This document shows positions 50,601 through 63,513 of a stretch of DNA of 64,000 nucleotides, piece after piece. This DNA is from Petrosia ficiformis (Eukaryota; Porifera; Demospongiae; Haplosclerida; Petrosiidae), in the NCBI GenBank assembly GCA_947044365.1, contig OX345644.1, positions 1,492,237 to 1,556,236 on the forward strand. The letters run 5' to 3'. Both the position numbers and the translations under genes were made by a program. Numbering within the stretch: position 1 is the stretch's first letter; the number at the start of each line of letters is the position of its first letter. Below the pieces are notes generated by a model. That model did not search any database. It was not told where the DNA came from and saw only the letters and a program-made list of their open reading frames with translations.

Positions 50601-53430
50601 TATATAGATATTGCTTGTATACATGTATTACATTGTACATTACATGTAAAACAGGTAATATCGACCTCAATAACAAGACTTGTAAGATGTAGATCCATGT
50701 ACATATGTTGTTATTGATGAATAGAATATTACATGTACATGTATCATTATTGTACACATGTATAAGAGTTACATGTACATGTAGATTCAAGTACATACGT
50801 ATGTTATATTACGTACATGTAAAACAGGTAATATCGACCTCAATAACAAGACTTGTAAACTTTTACATAATTATAGTAGATTGAGGAATTTATACATGTA
50901 TATAATGTAGTATATTACATAAAAAACAGCACATCATGTTATAGTAGATATTCAATGTATAATACATGGTACATTACAAGGTTATGTATAAGATATAAGA
51001 CTGACCTCAACTACAAGACTTGTAAACATTTACATATATATAGTGGATTGAAGAATTAACACATATATGTAGTACATGTATATTACAGCACATCATGTTA
51101 TTGATACAATGTAGAATACATAGGTAGTACATTACAAGGTCATATATAATACTGACCTCAACTACAAGACTTGTAAACATTCACATATATATAGTGGATT
51201 GAAGAATTAACACATGAATAATTATAATGTAGTACATGATAAAACACAACATGTACTGACCTCGTCAATGATACCTATGTACATGCTTGTACACATGTTA
51301 TTGTCATACATATACATGTACTATTCAATGGTATGGTAATGTACATAGTTACTTATGTGTGTATAAGTACACATGTCATTGTTGTACATACATGTACATG
51401 TATATGTACATGTACATGTCATTGTTGGTACGTACATGTACATATCTATGTACGTACATGTACACATGTCATTATGTACATGTACACATGTCAATATTGT
51501 ACATGTACATACATGTACCTATGTGTACATACCTATGTATGTGCATGTACACATGTCATTGTTGTACATGTACACATGTCAATGTTGTACATGTACATAC
51601 CTACATGTATGTGTCATTGTTGTACATGTACACATGTCAATGTTGTACATGTACATACCTACATGTATGTATGTACATGTACACATGTCATTGTTGTACA
51701 TACATGTACACTTGTTATTATTGGATATCATAAACATGTACACTATAAGCGTTACATGTACATGTAGATCCATGTACATATGTTGTTATTGATGAATAGA
51801 ATATTACATGTACATTATCATTATTGTACACATGTATAAGAGTTACATGTACATGTAGATCCATGTACATATGTTGTTATTGATAAATAGAATATTACAT
51901 GTACACATGTATCATTATTGTACACATGTATAAGAGTTACATGTACATGTAGATTCAAGTACATTACATACATGGTTAATTATGTATGTTATTATTACAT
52001 ATACATTTTATAACTAGTAATAGTGAGAAATGACACATTAACAAAATGATACACATCAATGAACAACTGTTAGTCTGAAATAGTGAAGATATTTATTCAG
52101 ATATATTTCTCTAATAGTTTCCTATTACCACTTCACATTTATCTTCACTGGAACATTTGTTCAACCCATTGCCAAACAATCATCGACTACACTGCATATT
52201 AGCATCAGAAGAAACTGATGGTAACTTAGAAACGTATTCACTCAAGTATGAACACTTTGGCTCATATATACCTCTACTCAAAGCAGAAAAGAAACCCGGA
52301 ACAGTGTATAATGCCGGATATTCCATTAAACCTGTGTTGCAAGACAATAATGATAGCTCCCTGAAGCAAAAAGGTGAAGAGTTTTGGACGGAGCGCTTTA
52401 AGACTCCTGAATCACGTAGAAGAGTCAGCTGTACAGCAAATCAAAGACAACAGGGAAGATTGACAAGTCTGATACGTCATCTGCAATCTAGTCCTGCTTC
52501 AGTTATGGATTCATCTCTTCAAGAAGACACTCTCGATGAAGATTATGTAAAGCAAAGAGACATTTATCCTATCATTGCGGAAATAGAGGGAAATACAATT
52601 TTTAAAAAGTACAAAATTTTAAAACGTGTTCCTGATTCAAGTATATCATCACCTCTGATTGGTCAGATTAACATCCGTAGCCACTACATTACATGTGAAC
52701 CACGGAGAGTGAGCATCTGCCTCTATCCTGGTAATGAGGATAAAGAGCTAAAACTGGCCTCCAAGGACCCAGAATGGAACCCAAGATTTAGAATATATGA
52801 ACTTGATTTTGGGGGTAGGATTAATCGTGATTCTGTGAAGAACTTTCAGATTGAACATAATGATGAAATTGTAAGTACATATGTTTTTGGATATAACGAT
52901 CCATCATTCTATCTAGAAACCACACCCTATTCTTATATCTAAACTGTAGTCCTATTCCCAGCTGCACCCCCTCTAAACTTGTGGTTACAGCTGGGAACAA
53001 GACTAGCTACACTACTTGCTAGATTCCATGGTACGTAAACAAGATGTACCCATGATTCTATTAGTCTCGCGTAGCCAGCCCCTCCCTACGCGAGACTATG
53101 ATTCTATATTGTGCGCTCAAATTTAAATACTGAAATATTAATTTTAATGATGTATTGAATGATATCCTTAATTTGGTAGTAGTTACTGCTCCTGTTACCA
53201 TGGTAACTACATTATATATGATCACATGACTTAAGCATTTAAAAACAATTACATACATAAATAACACAATATATATAATTATGTTTGTCTACTTTAAATT
53301 TTTGTTAAAATCTCTATATATCCAGGTTCTTCAATTTGGTCGTTCAAGTTTTGGCAACTTCTGTCTGGATTTTCAACCACCATTTTCACCAGTAATGGCA
53401 CTATGTGTTGCCCTTTCATCAATACTCTAG
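47643..53430 (+). CDS. TULP4: Tubby-like protein 4 (WD40, SOCS-box region, tubby domain)
   Basis: Six exons join in phase: 47643-47885, 48817-49371, 49662-49835, 50217-50447, 52118-52870, 53326-53430, 686 aa. The N-terminus has WD40 repeats (GWLSHGNEDGSLGV, FSLKGHNGEV, VRFVRWRPQGDRLATYDSWG). Around 385-430 lies the short segment that corresponds to the SOCS-box region. The C-terminal tubby part includes YELDFGGRINRDSVKNFQIE and LQFGRSSFGNFCLDFQPPFS, ending VALSSIL, as in animal TULP4. Vertebrate TULP4 is about 1,500 aa because of a long proline-rich middle, which is absent here. TULP4 is thought to act as a substrate adaptor of cullin ubiquitin ligases through its SOCS box; that role is family knowledge, not shown here. 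Confidence 0.9.
47886..48816. other. Intron 1 of TULP4, no separate gene seen
   Basis: A 931-bp AT-rich intron with good gtatgt and ttttag ends. Open frames inside lack domains. Confidence 0.7.
49855..50205. repeat. (CATA)n microsatellite in TULP4 intron 3
   Basis: About 350 bp, nearly pure catacata; a related, less regular tract is at 49430-49610 in intron 2. Confidence 0.95.
50640..51970. repeat. Degenerate ACATGTAC-rich tandem repeats in TULP4 intron 4
   Basis: Two interleaved unit types. One, with gtagatccatgtacatatgt and gatgaatagaatattacatg, occurs at about 50685-50785, 51755-51850 and 51850-51960. The other, with ctacaagacttgtaaaca and gtggattgaagaatta, occurs at about 50840-51220. 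51290-51720 is dominated by tgtacatgtacacatgtca. Confidence 0.85.
52947..53005. mobile_element. Short palindromic element with TAGTC ends
   Basis: tagtcctattcccagctg at the left end pairs with cagctgggaacaagacta at the right end (59 bp in all). No target duplication was found. Confidence 0.5.
53062..53098. mobile_element. 37-bp mini-element with 9-bp target duplication
   Basis: tagtctcgcgtag at one end is the exact complement of ctacgcgagacta at the other, around ccagcccctcc. Flanks 53053-53061 and 53099-53107 are both tgattctat. The end sequence and the ccagcccctc motif are shared with the 1,012-bp element at 30252-31263. It lies in intron 5 of TULP4. Confidence 0.8.
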
Positions 53431-54116
53431 TTCATCCTTTTAAATTATTATTTAAATATAATACATGTAATTAATTATTGCATTTCATTGTTTATTATTA
53501 ACAGTATAATTATAATTTAAATGTAAATCAAATGTAATATTATTACATCTTTTGCTGTTTAATTTCTTTTTTATCAAGTTTAGATCACGACAAAGAACCA
53601 TCACTTTTTAAACTAATTTAATTACCTTTATGAATAATTAATTAATTAAAAACTTTTTTTAAATTTGATGCAAAGAATTAACACAGCCAAATAAAATTTA
53701 CAAAAATGTTATTTAATACTGATGTGATAAATAAACAACAAAAAATCAACAAAAGGATGAACAACAACAAAGGAATAAACATTAACAGAGATGTGGTAAC
53801 TAGTAGCGTAGAGTGTCCAGAATTGTCCAGCAAAAACCAGATCAGCATGTACGCCACATAACCTACCACTAAACAAACTTACAATCCCACAATATAATAT
53901 ATACATTATACAATACACATGTGATACATAAATAAAGAGTTTAGCAGATAATCTTACATGTATGTAACCATGGTAACTAGAACGTAACTAATCTATATAG
54001 TGAAATCACAATTACAAATATGGCAGAAGCTAAAAAAATTCTGAAGACAAAAAAATCTCTATATTTATAAAATTTATTTCATGAGTCTCTAGTGAGAGGG
54101 GATGGGTGTAAGTTGT
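53431..54116. other. Convergent 3' spacer, no gene seen
   Basis: AT-rich region between the 3' ends of TULP4 and the DD3-3-like gene. Minus-strand open frames at about 53680-53920 have no recognisable domain or splice context. Confidence 0.6.
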
Positions 54117-56589
54117 TTAAGAACTCCTCACATAAAGTCTGCCCTTCTGACTTCTGTTGGTGAAATTGTTATTTCTAGAGGAAATGTAGTGATACGTACC
54201 AGCTCGGAATTTCAAAACTGCTCCATCAAAGGATGGCGAAACATTATTTAGAAGCTCGTCAACACGAGGGGTAAGAGACTCCAAGGAACGATCGCAAGTG
54301 GTATCCTCATAGCAACTGTAATAACCACCACTTGCAAAAGCTACAGCAATGTCTACATCTGACAGTTCCTGATTAGCATTGACTGTCCATTTTTCATCGT
54401 TTCTCCAAACAAGCTCTACATCTCGCCACATATTTGTTCTTTCCCATGGAAGAGGATAGTTTGAATTGGCATCAGGTATTTCTACCATGCTGTGACGATC
54501 AGTTCCTAATATAACGAAGAATAGATGCATGGATAATTATATATGATTGTGGATGAAACAAGACATATTGACAGTATTCCTATGATTGCTTTACAGTGAC
54601 TATGAATCATCACTAGCATCTCTACATTTCTGTGTACTCTGAATACTGGGGCCTTAAGAAGTGTACAGTATATGTCAATAAAAGTCACCATACAGTACAG
54701 TAATTACTCAGTATACTGTTTCGTTTTCAAACTACAGTAGTTCAACAGTAGTTTTGATAGTAATTAGTGTACTTGTCAATTAATACCATAGTAGTGAGAC
54801 AGTAATTACTATACTATACCGACAGTACAACTAAGGTAATTACGTATGGTGACATTTTATTGACATATACTGTAACTCACTTTAGTTAGTTAACTAAAAC
54901 TAAAACCCTTTTAGTAAGCCTAATATTATTTTATTAATTAACTATAACTAAATTAAACAACACTATGGCATCACATATTTAATGTATAAATATGGAAGGC
55001 TCAACAAATGATGATGCTGGGATAGATAGATATAGGCTATATTAGCGGGTCAAATAGATACAACACATCTATTCACACACATACAGACAAAACACTATTT
55101 ACTTCAATAATAATGATTTTAAGGACCTCTTAAACTAATGTTAATTTTTAAAGTGTCCATCCATTCATCCATTCATCCATCATTTAAGCTTCATTATAGT
55201 TCTATTAATAGACTATTATTACTTTATATAAATCATCAATGAATAATTAATTAATAATTAATTTATACACTTTTCAATTACACATGTATACCAGCTGTGT
55301 TTTAATATCTCTGTATAATTTAATTCCCAATTTGGCCATGATAGTCTAAAAATGGCTTTACTAACCTGTTGTTCCTTCTCCAGCGTCTCCTGTCTGTCCA
55401 TCACCTCCAGGAGCTCCATTGTTGTGCGTGTTTGAACCTAAGATAGAGAAATAGATAGATACATAGGGAGAGAGAGAGAAATTTAAAGTGTAGAAAGTAA
55501 ACTATGTATTGTATAATAAAAGAATAGTGAAGTGATAGGATAACTAGTTCACTTCTCTGCCAGGGATGAATAAGTAGTCAGTAGCCAAATAGACTTTGGA
55601 ATTGAAGTATTTATATACAAAATAAACAGCTTATAAACACAGTCATGATTATATAACAAAGTCTAGCACTATCACCCCCACGTGAAAAAGATAGTCAAAT
55701 ATGAATATATGAGTCTATGATTATGGATGGATGGATGGATGGATGGATGGATAGATTGACAGACAGATGAATAGATGGATGGATGGACAGACAGATGGAT
55801 GGGTGGATAGATGGATGGATGAATGGATGGATCGACGGACAGATGAATAAATGGATAGATGGATTGATGGACAAATGAATAGATGGATGGATGAATGGAC
55901 GGACAGATGGATGGATGGATGGATGGATGGATTGATAACCATGCATGATGAAGGATTATAGCCGCAGTGTTTCATACTAATGAATACAGTATGGATGTGT
56001 TGTCAATGATGCATATAACTAGTTCATAATTAAATGAAGACCAATCAGTGATTGGTGATTTAATTGGCACGAGAAGCCCAGCTGAACATAGGCTAATCTA
56101 AACAACACTGTCCATATTTGTCAGAAATAATTATCATTATCTGCAGTTCTAGTAGCTGAAATACGATTACAATAAATTATTATAATACCTGTCCATTGAA
56201 TATGGAGACAATCTGATTCCGTTATATCTAATCTATTTGGTATGAAGTCGTATTCAACTGATGGATACACCTGTACAATATTTCCTCTCTTGCCACGAAC
56301 ATTCAGATTATAAATTGTACAAGTTTCGGCATCTTCATGTGAGATTTCACTACGAGGAAGAAGACGGATAACATGGCTACGATCTTGGAAGGTACGACCG
56401 AATTGAGCTGTGTTGATTGCTAGACGAAGTGCTTTGTTGGTGGTGGCTCCGATATTGATATAGGGGTTTTGTTCCACTGGTGATCTTATAAGAGCACCCC
56501 TGTTTGGAAATGGAACAAATGTAATTAAGAGAGAGAGGGGGGGAGAGAGAGAGATACACACAGACAGACAGACACACACACAGATGGAA

Positions 56590-56623
<34 letters not shown>

Positions 56624-56809
56624 TGACAGACATATAGAGACAAAGAGACTCACAGGTTCTGATTTTGGCTGCTATCAGTGTTGAAAGGATCATAATCATC
56701 AGTAGAGATATTGTATCTGAAGAAGAATGGATATGACAAGTTGAACAGACATACCATACATTTCATAATGCCCATAACATAGACAGACAGACACTACTTA
56801 CACACTACA

Positions 56810-56843
<34 letters not shown>

Positions 56844-59800
56844 TACAGAAACACAGATACAGAAACACAGACACAGACAGACACAGACAGACACACACAT
56901 CAACTAATGATGTACTGACTGCCTGATACCATAACCTCTAAACTGTGAAACATAAACTATTAAATGGATTCTAAACTATCAATATAACTAGATGAATGTA
57001 AAACATTGTGGGGGCGAAGTAGTACACGCCTATTAATTAGTTAAAGCTATTTCACCCCGCCTGGGGCCAAGTGGTCCCCGCGAGAGAAAAAGACGTACGT
57101 ACACAAGCAATCAAGCAAGATTCTCGACTAGTGTGGGGCTTCGCCCCAATTATTATATACATTAAGGGTTACGTATAGCTATCACAATGGACTAATGACC
57201 TTTGCACTGCCAATCCCTTCCGGCTTTTACAAAACAAGTTATTACGTATACTAAATATTTATACACGTAATATCATTAAAGTAATGACCACACTTTCAAA
57301 ACGTTTTGTTAGACAAAACAAAATTTGTACACATATACACATACAATGTATATCTATAATGATTATTACATGTATGGACATAAACATATCATGTACTTAT
57401 GATAGAAATATGTTATTCCCTTAAATTGTTGCTAAGACTCAACTAGTCTCTTTATCAGAAAGCAGGTTAATTGATGGTAAGGATGCATGAAAAGACCAGC
57501 CTTTTGATCAGCAGCCTGAGTAATCATGGGACAACCCCTGCTCCAGACCCCCCTCCACTGGTCAAGAGGGGGACTGCATGATGCATATATGCTAACATGT
57601 AGTAATGTAACTTCTGCCTTCAAAAGCATATTGATTGAACACAACATGTCTTAGAATATTACAGTATATATAATGTGATTCCCTAAATCTAATCCAGGTT
57701 GCTTCAACAGTCCAACACTAACCCTGAGCCTCAAACCTGAACTAAATCCTGAACTCTAAACCCTAAACTTTAATCTCAAGTCTCACCCAAACTAAATCCT
57801 GATTCCTGAACTCCAAACACTAAACCCAACACATTTGGTTTAGGCTGGTTTGAAAAGAAGTCAGATTGGAAATAGAGTTGGAATATGCACAATCTACTTT
57901 GCATATACAATTCAGTGATACTTGACTAAGAAATATGATACCTCCATCTACAAAAGGGACAAGTGCCAAGGTATGAGTAGGATGTAATGATAAGTGAAAT
58001 TCCACAGGAAATGGCACAAGCAAACTGCAACCTTAGAATGTTACAATAATCCAATACCAGCTGCCAACGTCCAAAAAAGGGTGAGTAATGAATGAATGAG
58101 TAGGCTGTTTTTTTTTAATGATGTTATTCTATATTATTGTATTTGAAACATATTTGGTATGAAGAAGACAATAATATGCAAAAAATACATGCAGTGTGAG
58201 CATTTCAGCAAAAACAGAGGCCACAAACCATCGCTGTTTTGAAAATGATACTGATAACATAGTCACTTGTCTGTCTAGCGGTTGCTACATCCATCCATCC
58301 ATCCATCCATCCATCCATCCATCCATCCATCCATTCATTCATTCATCCATGCCGTCCATCCATCCATCCATCCATCCATCCATCCATCCATCCATCCATT
58401 TATTCATCCATCCCATCCATCCATCCATCCATCCATCCATTTATCCATTTATTCAACCATCCATTCATCCATCCCATCCATCCATCCATTCATTCATCCA
58501 TCCATCCATCCATCCATCCATCCATCCATTCATTTATTCATCCATTTATTCATCCATCCATACATCTATCCATACATCTATCCATCCATCCATCCATCCA
58601 TCCATCCATCTATTTATTCAACCATCCATTCATCCATCCCATCCATCCATCCATTCATTCATCCATCCATCCATCCATCCATCCATCCATCCATTCATTT
58701 ATTCATCCATCCCATCCATCCATCCATTTATTCAACCATCCATTCATCCATTTATTCATCCATCCATACATCTATCCATCCATCCATCCATCCATCCATC
58801 CATCCATCCATCCATCCATCCATCCATCATCCATCCATCCATCCATCCATCCATCCATCCATCCATCCATCCATCCATACATCTATCCATCCATCCATCC
58901 ATCCATCCATCCATCCATCCATCCATCCATCCATCCATCATCCATCCATCCATTCATCCATAATATTTGGTGTTTTGACTTTGATCAGCTGGTAATATTT
59001 TCACAAGAACACAATTAAGTGAAGAGCCCTCACAGACTAAACATGTTATTGAGGTTTATAAATTTATTGGTTTGTATTGGCATATATCCAGATACCATTG
59101 TACACATTATACATAGCACGTGTACATACATACATTCATACATTCATAATTAATAACCTACATGTACATGTACATACCTACATGTACATGTACATACCTA
59201 CATGTACATGTACATACCTACACATGTACATGTATATCCTAACACATGTACATGTACACAGCCACATATCATACATGTACATACACACTTATATCCTATT
59301 ACATGTACATTTACACACCCATATAACACAATTATAATCATGCATCAAGATACATGTACAAGTATACATGTATATCCGTAAGTATATAATGTAAACAGTT
59401 ACATGTACATGTACATGTACATGTACATGTATGTGTACATGTACATGTACATGTACAATAGTCATTTATTTGACAGTTGTTTTAAAATCATCCTACAGAC
59501 TGGACTAGAGTATGCACGTATTGAAATATAACCATACCTTATTCTTACAACGATGATTTTCTCACTACCAGAGGGGAAATAGGGGATTGTCCAAGTATAG
59601 TTAAGAGGTACACCATCTCGTCCATTACCAAGGTGATTTGATCTTGTCCAACCAGCAGCCTCACAGGTTGGAGCTGATGGTAGAACTAGACATGCTTCGG
59701 GTTCATCAAATTTTGGACTAGCCCATTTTCTTGGTAATCCATCTCTAGGATTTCTTGACTCACATTCAGATTCTGAGACACCAGTTTCAATGTCTATATA

Positions 59801-60169
59801 TGCATACTCTGTGAACCATTGACCTGAAATAGAGAATGGATAGATATGTGGATGAATGAATGGATGGATAGAAGATATGTGGATGAATGGATGGATGGAT
59901 GGATGGATGGATGGATGGATGGATGGATGGATGGGTGGATGGATGGATGGGTGGGAGGATGGATGAATGAATGGATGGATAGATAGATGGATGGATGGAT
60001 GGATGGATGGATGGATGGATGGATGGATGGATGGATGGATGGATGGATGGATAGATGGATGGATGGATGGATGGATGGGTGGATGGATGGGTGGGAGGAT
60101 GGATGAGTGAATGGATGGATAGATAGATGGATGGATGGATGGATGGATGGATGGATGGATGGATGGATG

Positions 60170-60204
<35 letters not shown>

Positions 60205-60859
60205 GGATGGATGGGTGGGTGGATGGATGGATGGATGTATAAATATGTGGATGAATGGATGGATGGATGGATGGATGGATGGATATGTGGATGAATGGAT
60301 GGATGGATGAATGGATATGTGGATGAATGGATGGCTGGATGGATGGATGGGTGGGAGGATGGATGGATGGATGAATGGATAGATTTACTCGAACTATGGA
60401 GTGGAGTTAAGATGTGGACATTGAAAGGTTTAAGAATGAGAAAAATAATTACGTATATAAATCTTTAATTACCTCCTGCATTCTCGCAATCAGCCTGATT
60501 ATTATGAACAGACCAAGACCTCACTTGAGTAGTACCAGGATAGTACTCCTTACAGATCCCTCTTGGTTGAACATTGAAGCTCTCGTCCAAATACCAATCA
60601 CATTGTGACGCATTGTCAGCTAGAATAGCAATATCCCTCCATTGAGTGGGGTGCCAATAAGGATAGTAGTCCCTTTCCTCAGGACATTCATATCCACGTC
60701 TGTTGCCATTTGGATTTTGACGAGTGTGACGAGCAGAGCTGATTCCCAAATTGTTGTTTCGGAGGTTTTGGTCAGCAGTGAATAAGTCTATGGATTATTT
60801 AATAAATAGAAACATGTATGTATGTATGTTTGTATGTATGTATGTATGTATGTATGTAC

Positions 60860-60890
<31 letters not shown>

Positions 60891-60915
60891 TGTATGTATG
60901 TATGTATGTATGTAC

Positions 60916-60946
<31 letters not shown>

Positions 60947-61103
60947 TGTATGTTTGTATGTATGTATGTATGTATGTATGTATGTATGTATGTATGTATG
61001 TATGTATGTATGTATGTATGTATGTATGTATGTATGTTTGTATGTATGTATGTATGTATGTATGTATGTATGTATGTATGTATGTATGTATGTATATATG
61101 TAC

Positions 61104-61134
<31 letters not shown>

Positions 61135-62673
61135 TGTATGTATGTATGTATGTATGTATGTATGTATGTATGTATGTATGTATGAATGTATATAGTAGAT
61201 ACATATACAATTATATATACACATGTACATGTAGGTATATTTGTACAGTTGTCTGTCTGTAGGGTATAATATACTAATACATAATTTATGGACTTTCATT
61301 CTCACTTGTATTTCTAGTCCTCATATAACAATCATCATAATAATCAAATGTCTCATGGAGTCCTTGTGTTTGAACGACAGCATTTTTTCTATTTGCAAAC
61401 TGGGCTGGTGTTTCAGTTAATGATGCAGGAGGTGTATGTGTCTGTGTTCCAGTATTGACTCCATTACGAAGGCAGTCCTTATCGGTACCTATATGTACAG
61501 AATGCATGAACCTTGTGTGAACTGATGTGACTATTTTAATCTAAGTCATGAAAAACTTCATTATGTCTGAGGTACAATGGACAATAGTGTTATTATAACA
61601 ATGGGATTGTTCGTCTGTGGTACAGTGGGCAGTGTCCATGTGTCTGTGGTGCAATAGGATTATTCATATAGACATATACTGTCCATTTGTCTATAGTACA
61701 ATGAATAGTGTCCATGTGTCTATGGTACAATGAATAGTAGTGCAATGAGATTGTTTCTATACATTTATTTGTATTTAAAATCCTATTGAATGTTATTGAC
61801 AAACTATACAACCCTCTTTCAACGTACTTGCATCACAAACATCTGATACCATATATTGAATAACAATATTACAGTTGAGTTTGTTTGGATCATCATCTTC
61901 GTTCCCTCCACACCCATGCTGGTTTGTCCATTCTATTGCGAGTTTCGAGTCAGCTCTGTCACTGCTTTGGAAGTATTGCTGTGTAATGGATAGAGTGACA
62001 TATCATCAACATTAGAAACAAGATACATTATATATAAACAAGGATCATACTGATGATCAAAGACTATCAGGTGGGAGAACTATTTGGAAGTAGACAAAGC
62101 ATGCAATAGCCAGAGGCTGGATGGTTATTATGCCTAAGGCAGTGTCTAGCAGGGGAGGGTCCTGCCAATAGTTAGTTAATCATGTGTTGCTAAATTCCAT
62201 GCTGTGTAGTCAATCATCCGAAATCAGATGCAAGATGCAATTAATACGGAATGGTTGACAGCTGTGACACTATTAGCCAATGTAATAATTACATGCATAT
62301 ATACAATACGCCACTGGATTATAATAATTAGATGAAGAATGCATAAATGTTTTAACACATACCATGTAGTATATCTGATCTTCAGATGTAAATCCATTAG
62401 TTTCGTCTGTGTCACCTGCATTGTATCCACCACGATTGTTGTTCTGAAGGAAGAAATGGGAATAAAGATTATTGCATACAATATTGTGTGGAGATTATGG
62501 ATAAATTGACTTACTTGTGAGTCAAATAATCTGTTAGCATTATCGCGATTAGCTGATTTTTCGTTTAGCCTGTTGTTTGATCCACGAGGATTGTGCATAT
62601 AGCAATCAGAGAAACACATCTGCACACACAAGGATGTTGTGAGTAGAACGCACAGCGCTCTTAGGTAAGACAT
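54117..62673 (-). CDS. DD3-3-like secreted protein, full length
   Basis: Ten exons join in phase: 62673-62515, 62443-62363, 61978-61828, 61488-61306, 60787-60473, 59823-59538, 56716-56654, 56499-56189, 55437-55366, 54505-54117, 669 aa. A signal peptide (about 1-22, [19 protein letters not shown]) precedes [16 protein letters not shown], the N-terminal signature of the DD3-3 family first named in Dictyostelium. Other family features are [32 protein letters not shown]-like PAQFANRKN and, near the C-terminus, [14 protein letters not shown]. The protein is Cys-rich with no TM segment and is probably secreted. Exon 9 encodes a Gly/Asn/Thr-rich linker ([12 protein letters not shown]). The molecular function of the family is not known to me. 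Introns 6, 5 and 4 contain very long tetranucleotide arrays. Confidence 0.9.
54666..54872. mobile_element. Mariner-like MITE flanked by TA
   Basis: 207 bp bounded by TA (54664-54665 and 54873-54874). Ends cagtatatgtcaataaaa and tattgacatatactg are inverted repeats. A truncated copy in opposite orientation is at 2620-2789. It lies in intron 9 of the DD3-3-like gene. Confidence 0.8.
55723..55935. repeat. (GGAT)n microsatellite
   Basis: Interrupted ggat/gaca tetranucleotide tract in intron 8 of the DD3-3-like gene. Confidence 0.93.
56530..56640. repeat. GA / GACA microsatellite
   Basis: gagaga and cagacaga tracts in intron 7 of the DD3-3-like gene; a further (ac)n tract is at about 56812-56840. 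Confidence 0.9.
56840..58285. other. Intron 6 of the DD3-3-like gene, left part: no gene seen
   Basis: No exon was found. Includes a somewhat GC-rich stretch (about 57010-57150, gggg and cgcgag) and a ccctaaa-like stretch (about 57700-57830, ctaaaccctaaac, aaccctgagcctc). Confidence 0.6.
58286..58962. repeat. (CATC)n array, about 680 bp
   Basis: ccatccat with cattcatt and tttattca variants. Two long plus-strand frames here are repeat translations. Confidence 0.97.
59125..59465. repeat. ACATGT(AC) tandem repeat
   Basis: Repeated tacctacatgtacatgtaca blocks then a pure tract of acatgtac at about 59400-59455. Confidence 0.9.
59860..60385. repeat. (GGAT)n array, about 525 bp
   Basis: ggatggat with gata, gtgg and ggatgaat variants in intron 5 of the DD3-3-like gene; higher-order blocks of about 180 bp recur (gggtgggaggatgga at about 59948, 60088 and 60349). 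Confidence 0.95.
60811..61190. repeat. (TGTA)n array, about 380 bp
   Basis: Nearly pure tgta repeats in intron 4 of the DD3-3-like gene; all overlapping frames are repeat translations. Confidence 0.97.
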
Positions 62674-63061
62674 ATTTGTGGCTTGTGAAAAATTCTTGCG
62701 AAAAACGGTCCAGCCGAGAGAATAAAATAGGAAATTGAGGTGACTTGGTTTGGAGCTGTGACTGGAGTAAGTCGTAGAGATTATCTCTCTTCTACAAAGT
62801 GTGCCTTCCAGCAAGAATACCAAATTTGGTTATGTTTAGGTGTGGCTTTATGCAAATCAGTCATCACATGATGATATCCCCATCCATGTATGGAAAAAAC
62901 CACGTTCTTGTTGCTAAAAATAGTAAGGGCGTGTCGGATGAGTTCACTCCAGATATACTCTTTGCTGTAGTGGCAGGTTCACTCCGTCGCAAAGCAAGAA
63001 AGCAAGGATTCTAAGTTTCTTCAGAACCATTGAAAGAAAAGAAAGTTAACACACAGACAAC
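62674..63061. promoter_or_regulatory. Divergent promoter region of the DD3-3-like pair
   Basis: 388 bp between divergent start codons of two related secreted-protein genes. No definite core element was recognised. Confidence 0.5.
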
Positions 63062-63513
63062 ATGAAGATATTTGTTCTAGTGCTGGCACTAGTAGCATTG
63101 GTACAAGCCGATATGTACTTACACAATCTGAGGTACGCAACAAGATGTTTTTTTACAGATGTGTGAAAAATATAACTTCGATTCATAGATAATTTTATAT
63201 ATTGCATTTCACAGAGGTAGCAACAACAGATTAGATGAAGCAAGAAGAGATCGTAACAATGCTAACCGGTATGTTGTTGGCCTTCTTTGTGCTAATGCAT
63301 ACACTATTTATTTCTTCTTTCTTTTAACAGCTTGTTTGATTCACAGAATAATAATCGTGGTGGATATAACGTTGGTAGTCTCTATTACTATGCTGGATCC
63401 ATCCTCCCTATTGAATGGACCAATCAACATTCTTGTGGCGACCCTAATAACAACTGTGAAATTGTCTTCCAATACATGTGTGATGATAATTTAAGAGATG
63501 GAGCATCCACTAA
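63062..63513 (+). CDS. DD3-3-like secreted protein, 5' part (continues beyond seen exons)
   Basis: Exons 63062-63132, 63215-63268 and 63331-63513 join in phase. Signal peptide [16 protein letters not shown] precedes [16 protein letters not shown] and [29 protein letters not shown], the same signatures as the divergent neighbour. The segment between YNVGS and YYYAGS is shorter than in the neighbour. Exon 3 ends with a good donor (taa|gtaagaa). A possible next acceptor (tttgcag, about 63845) leads to a short frame that does not resemble the family, so the following exon is probably outside the window. Confidence 0.85.

Noticed and set aside
53678..53918. Hydrophobic minus-strand frames near 53.8 kb
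   Set aside because: AT-rich convergent spacer; no signal, splice or family evidence.
57700..57835. Telomere-like ccctaa sequence
   Set aside because: Only scattered imperfect ccctaaac words; no tandem array.
58196..58995. Long His/Pro/Ser frames in the CATC array
   Set aside because: Pure translation of a tetranucleotide repeat in all frames.
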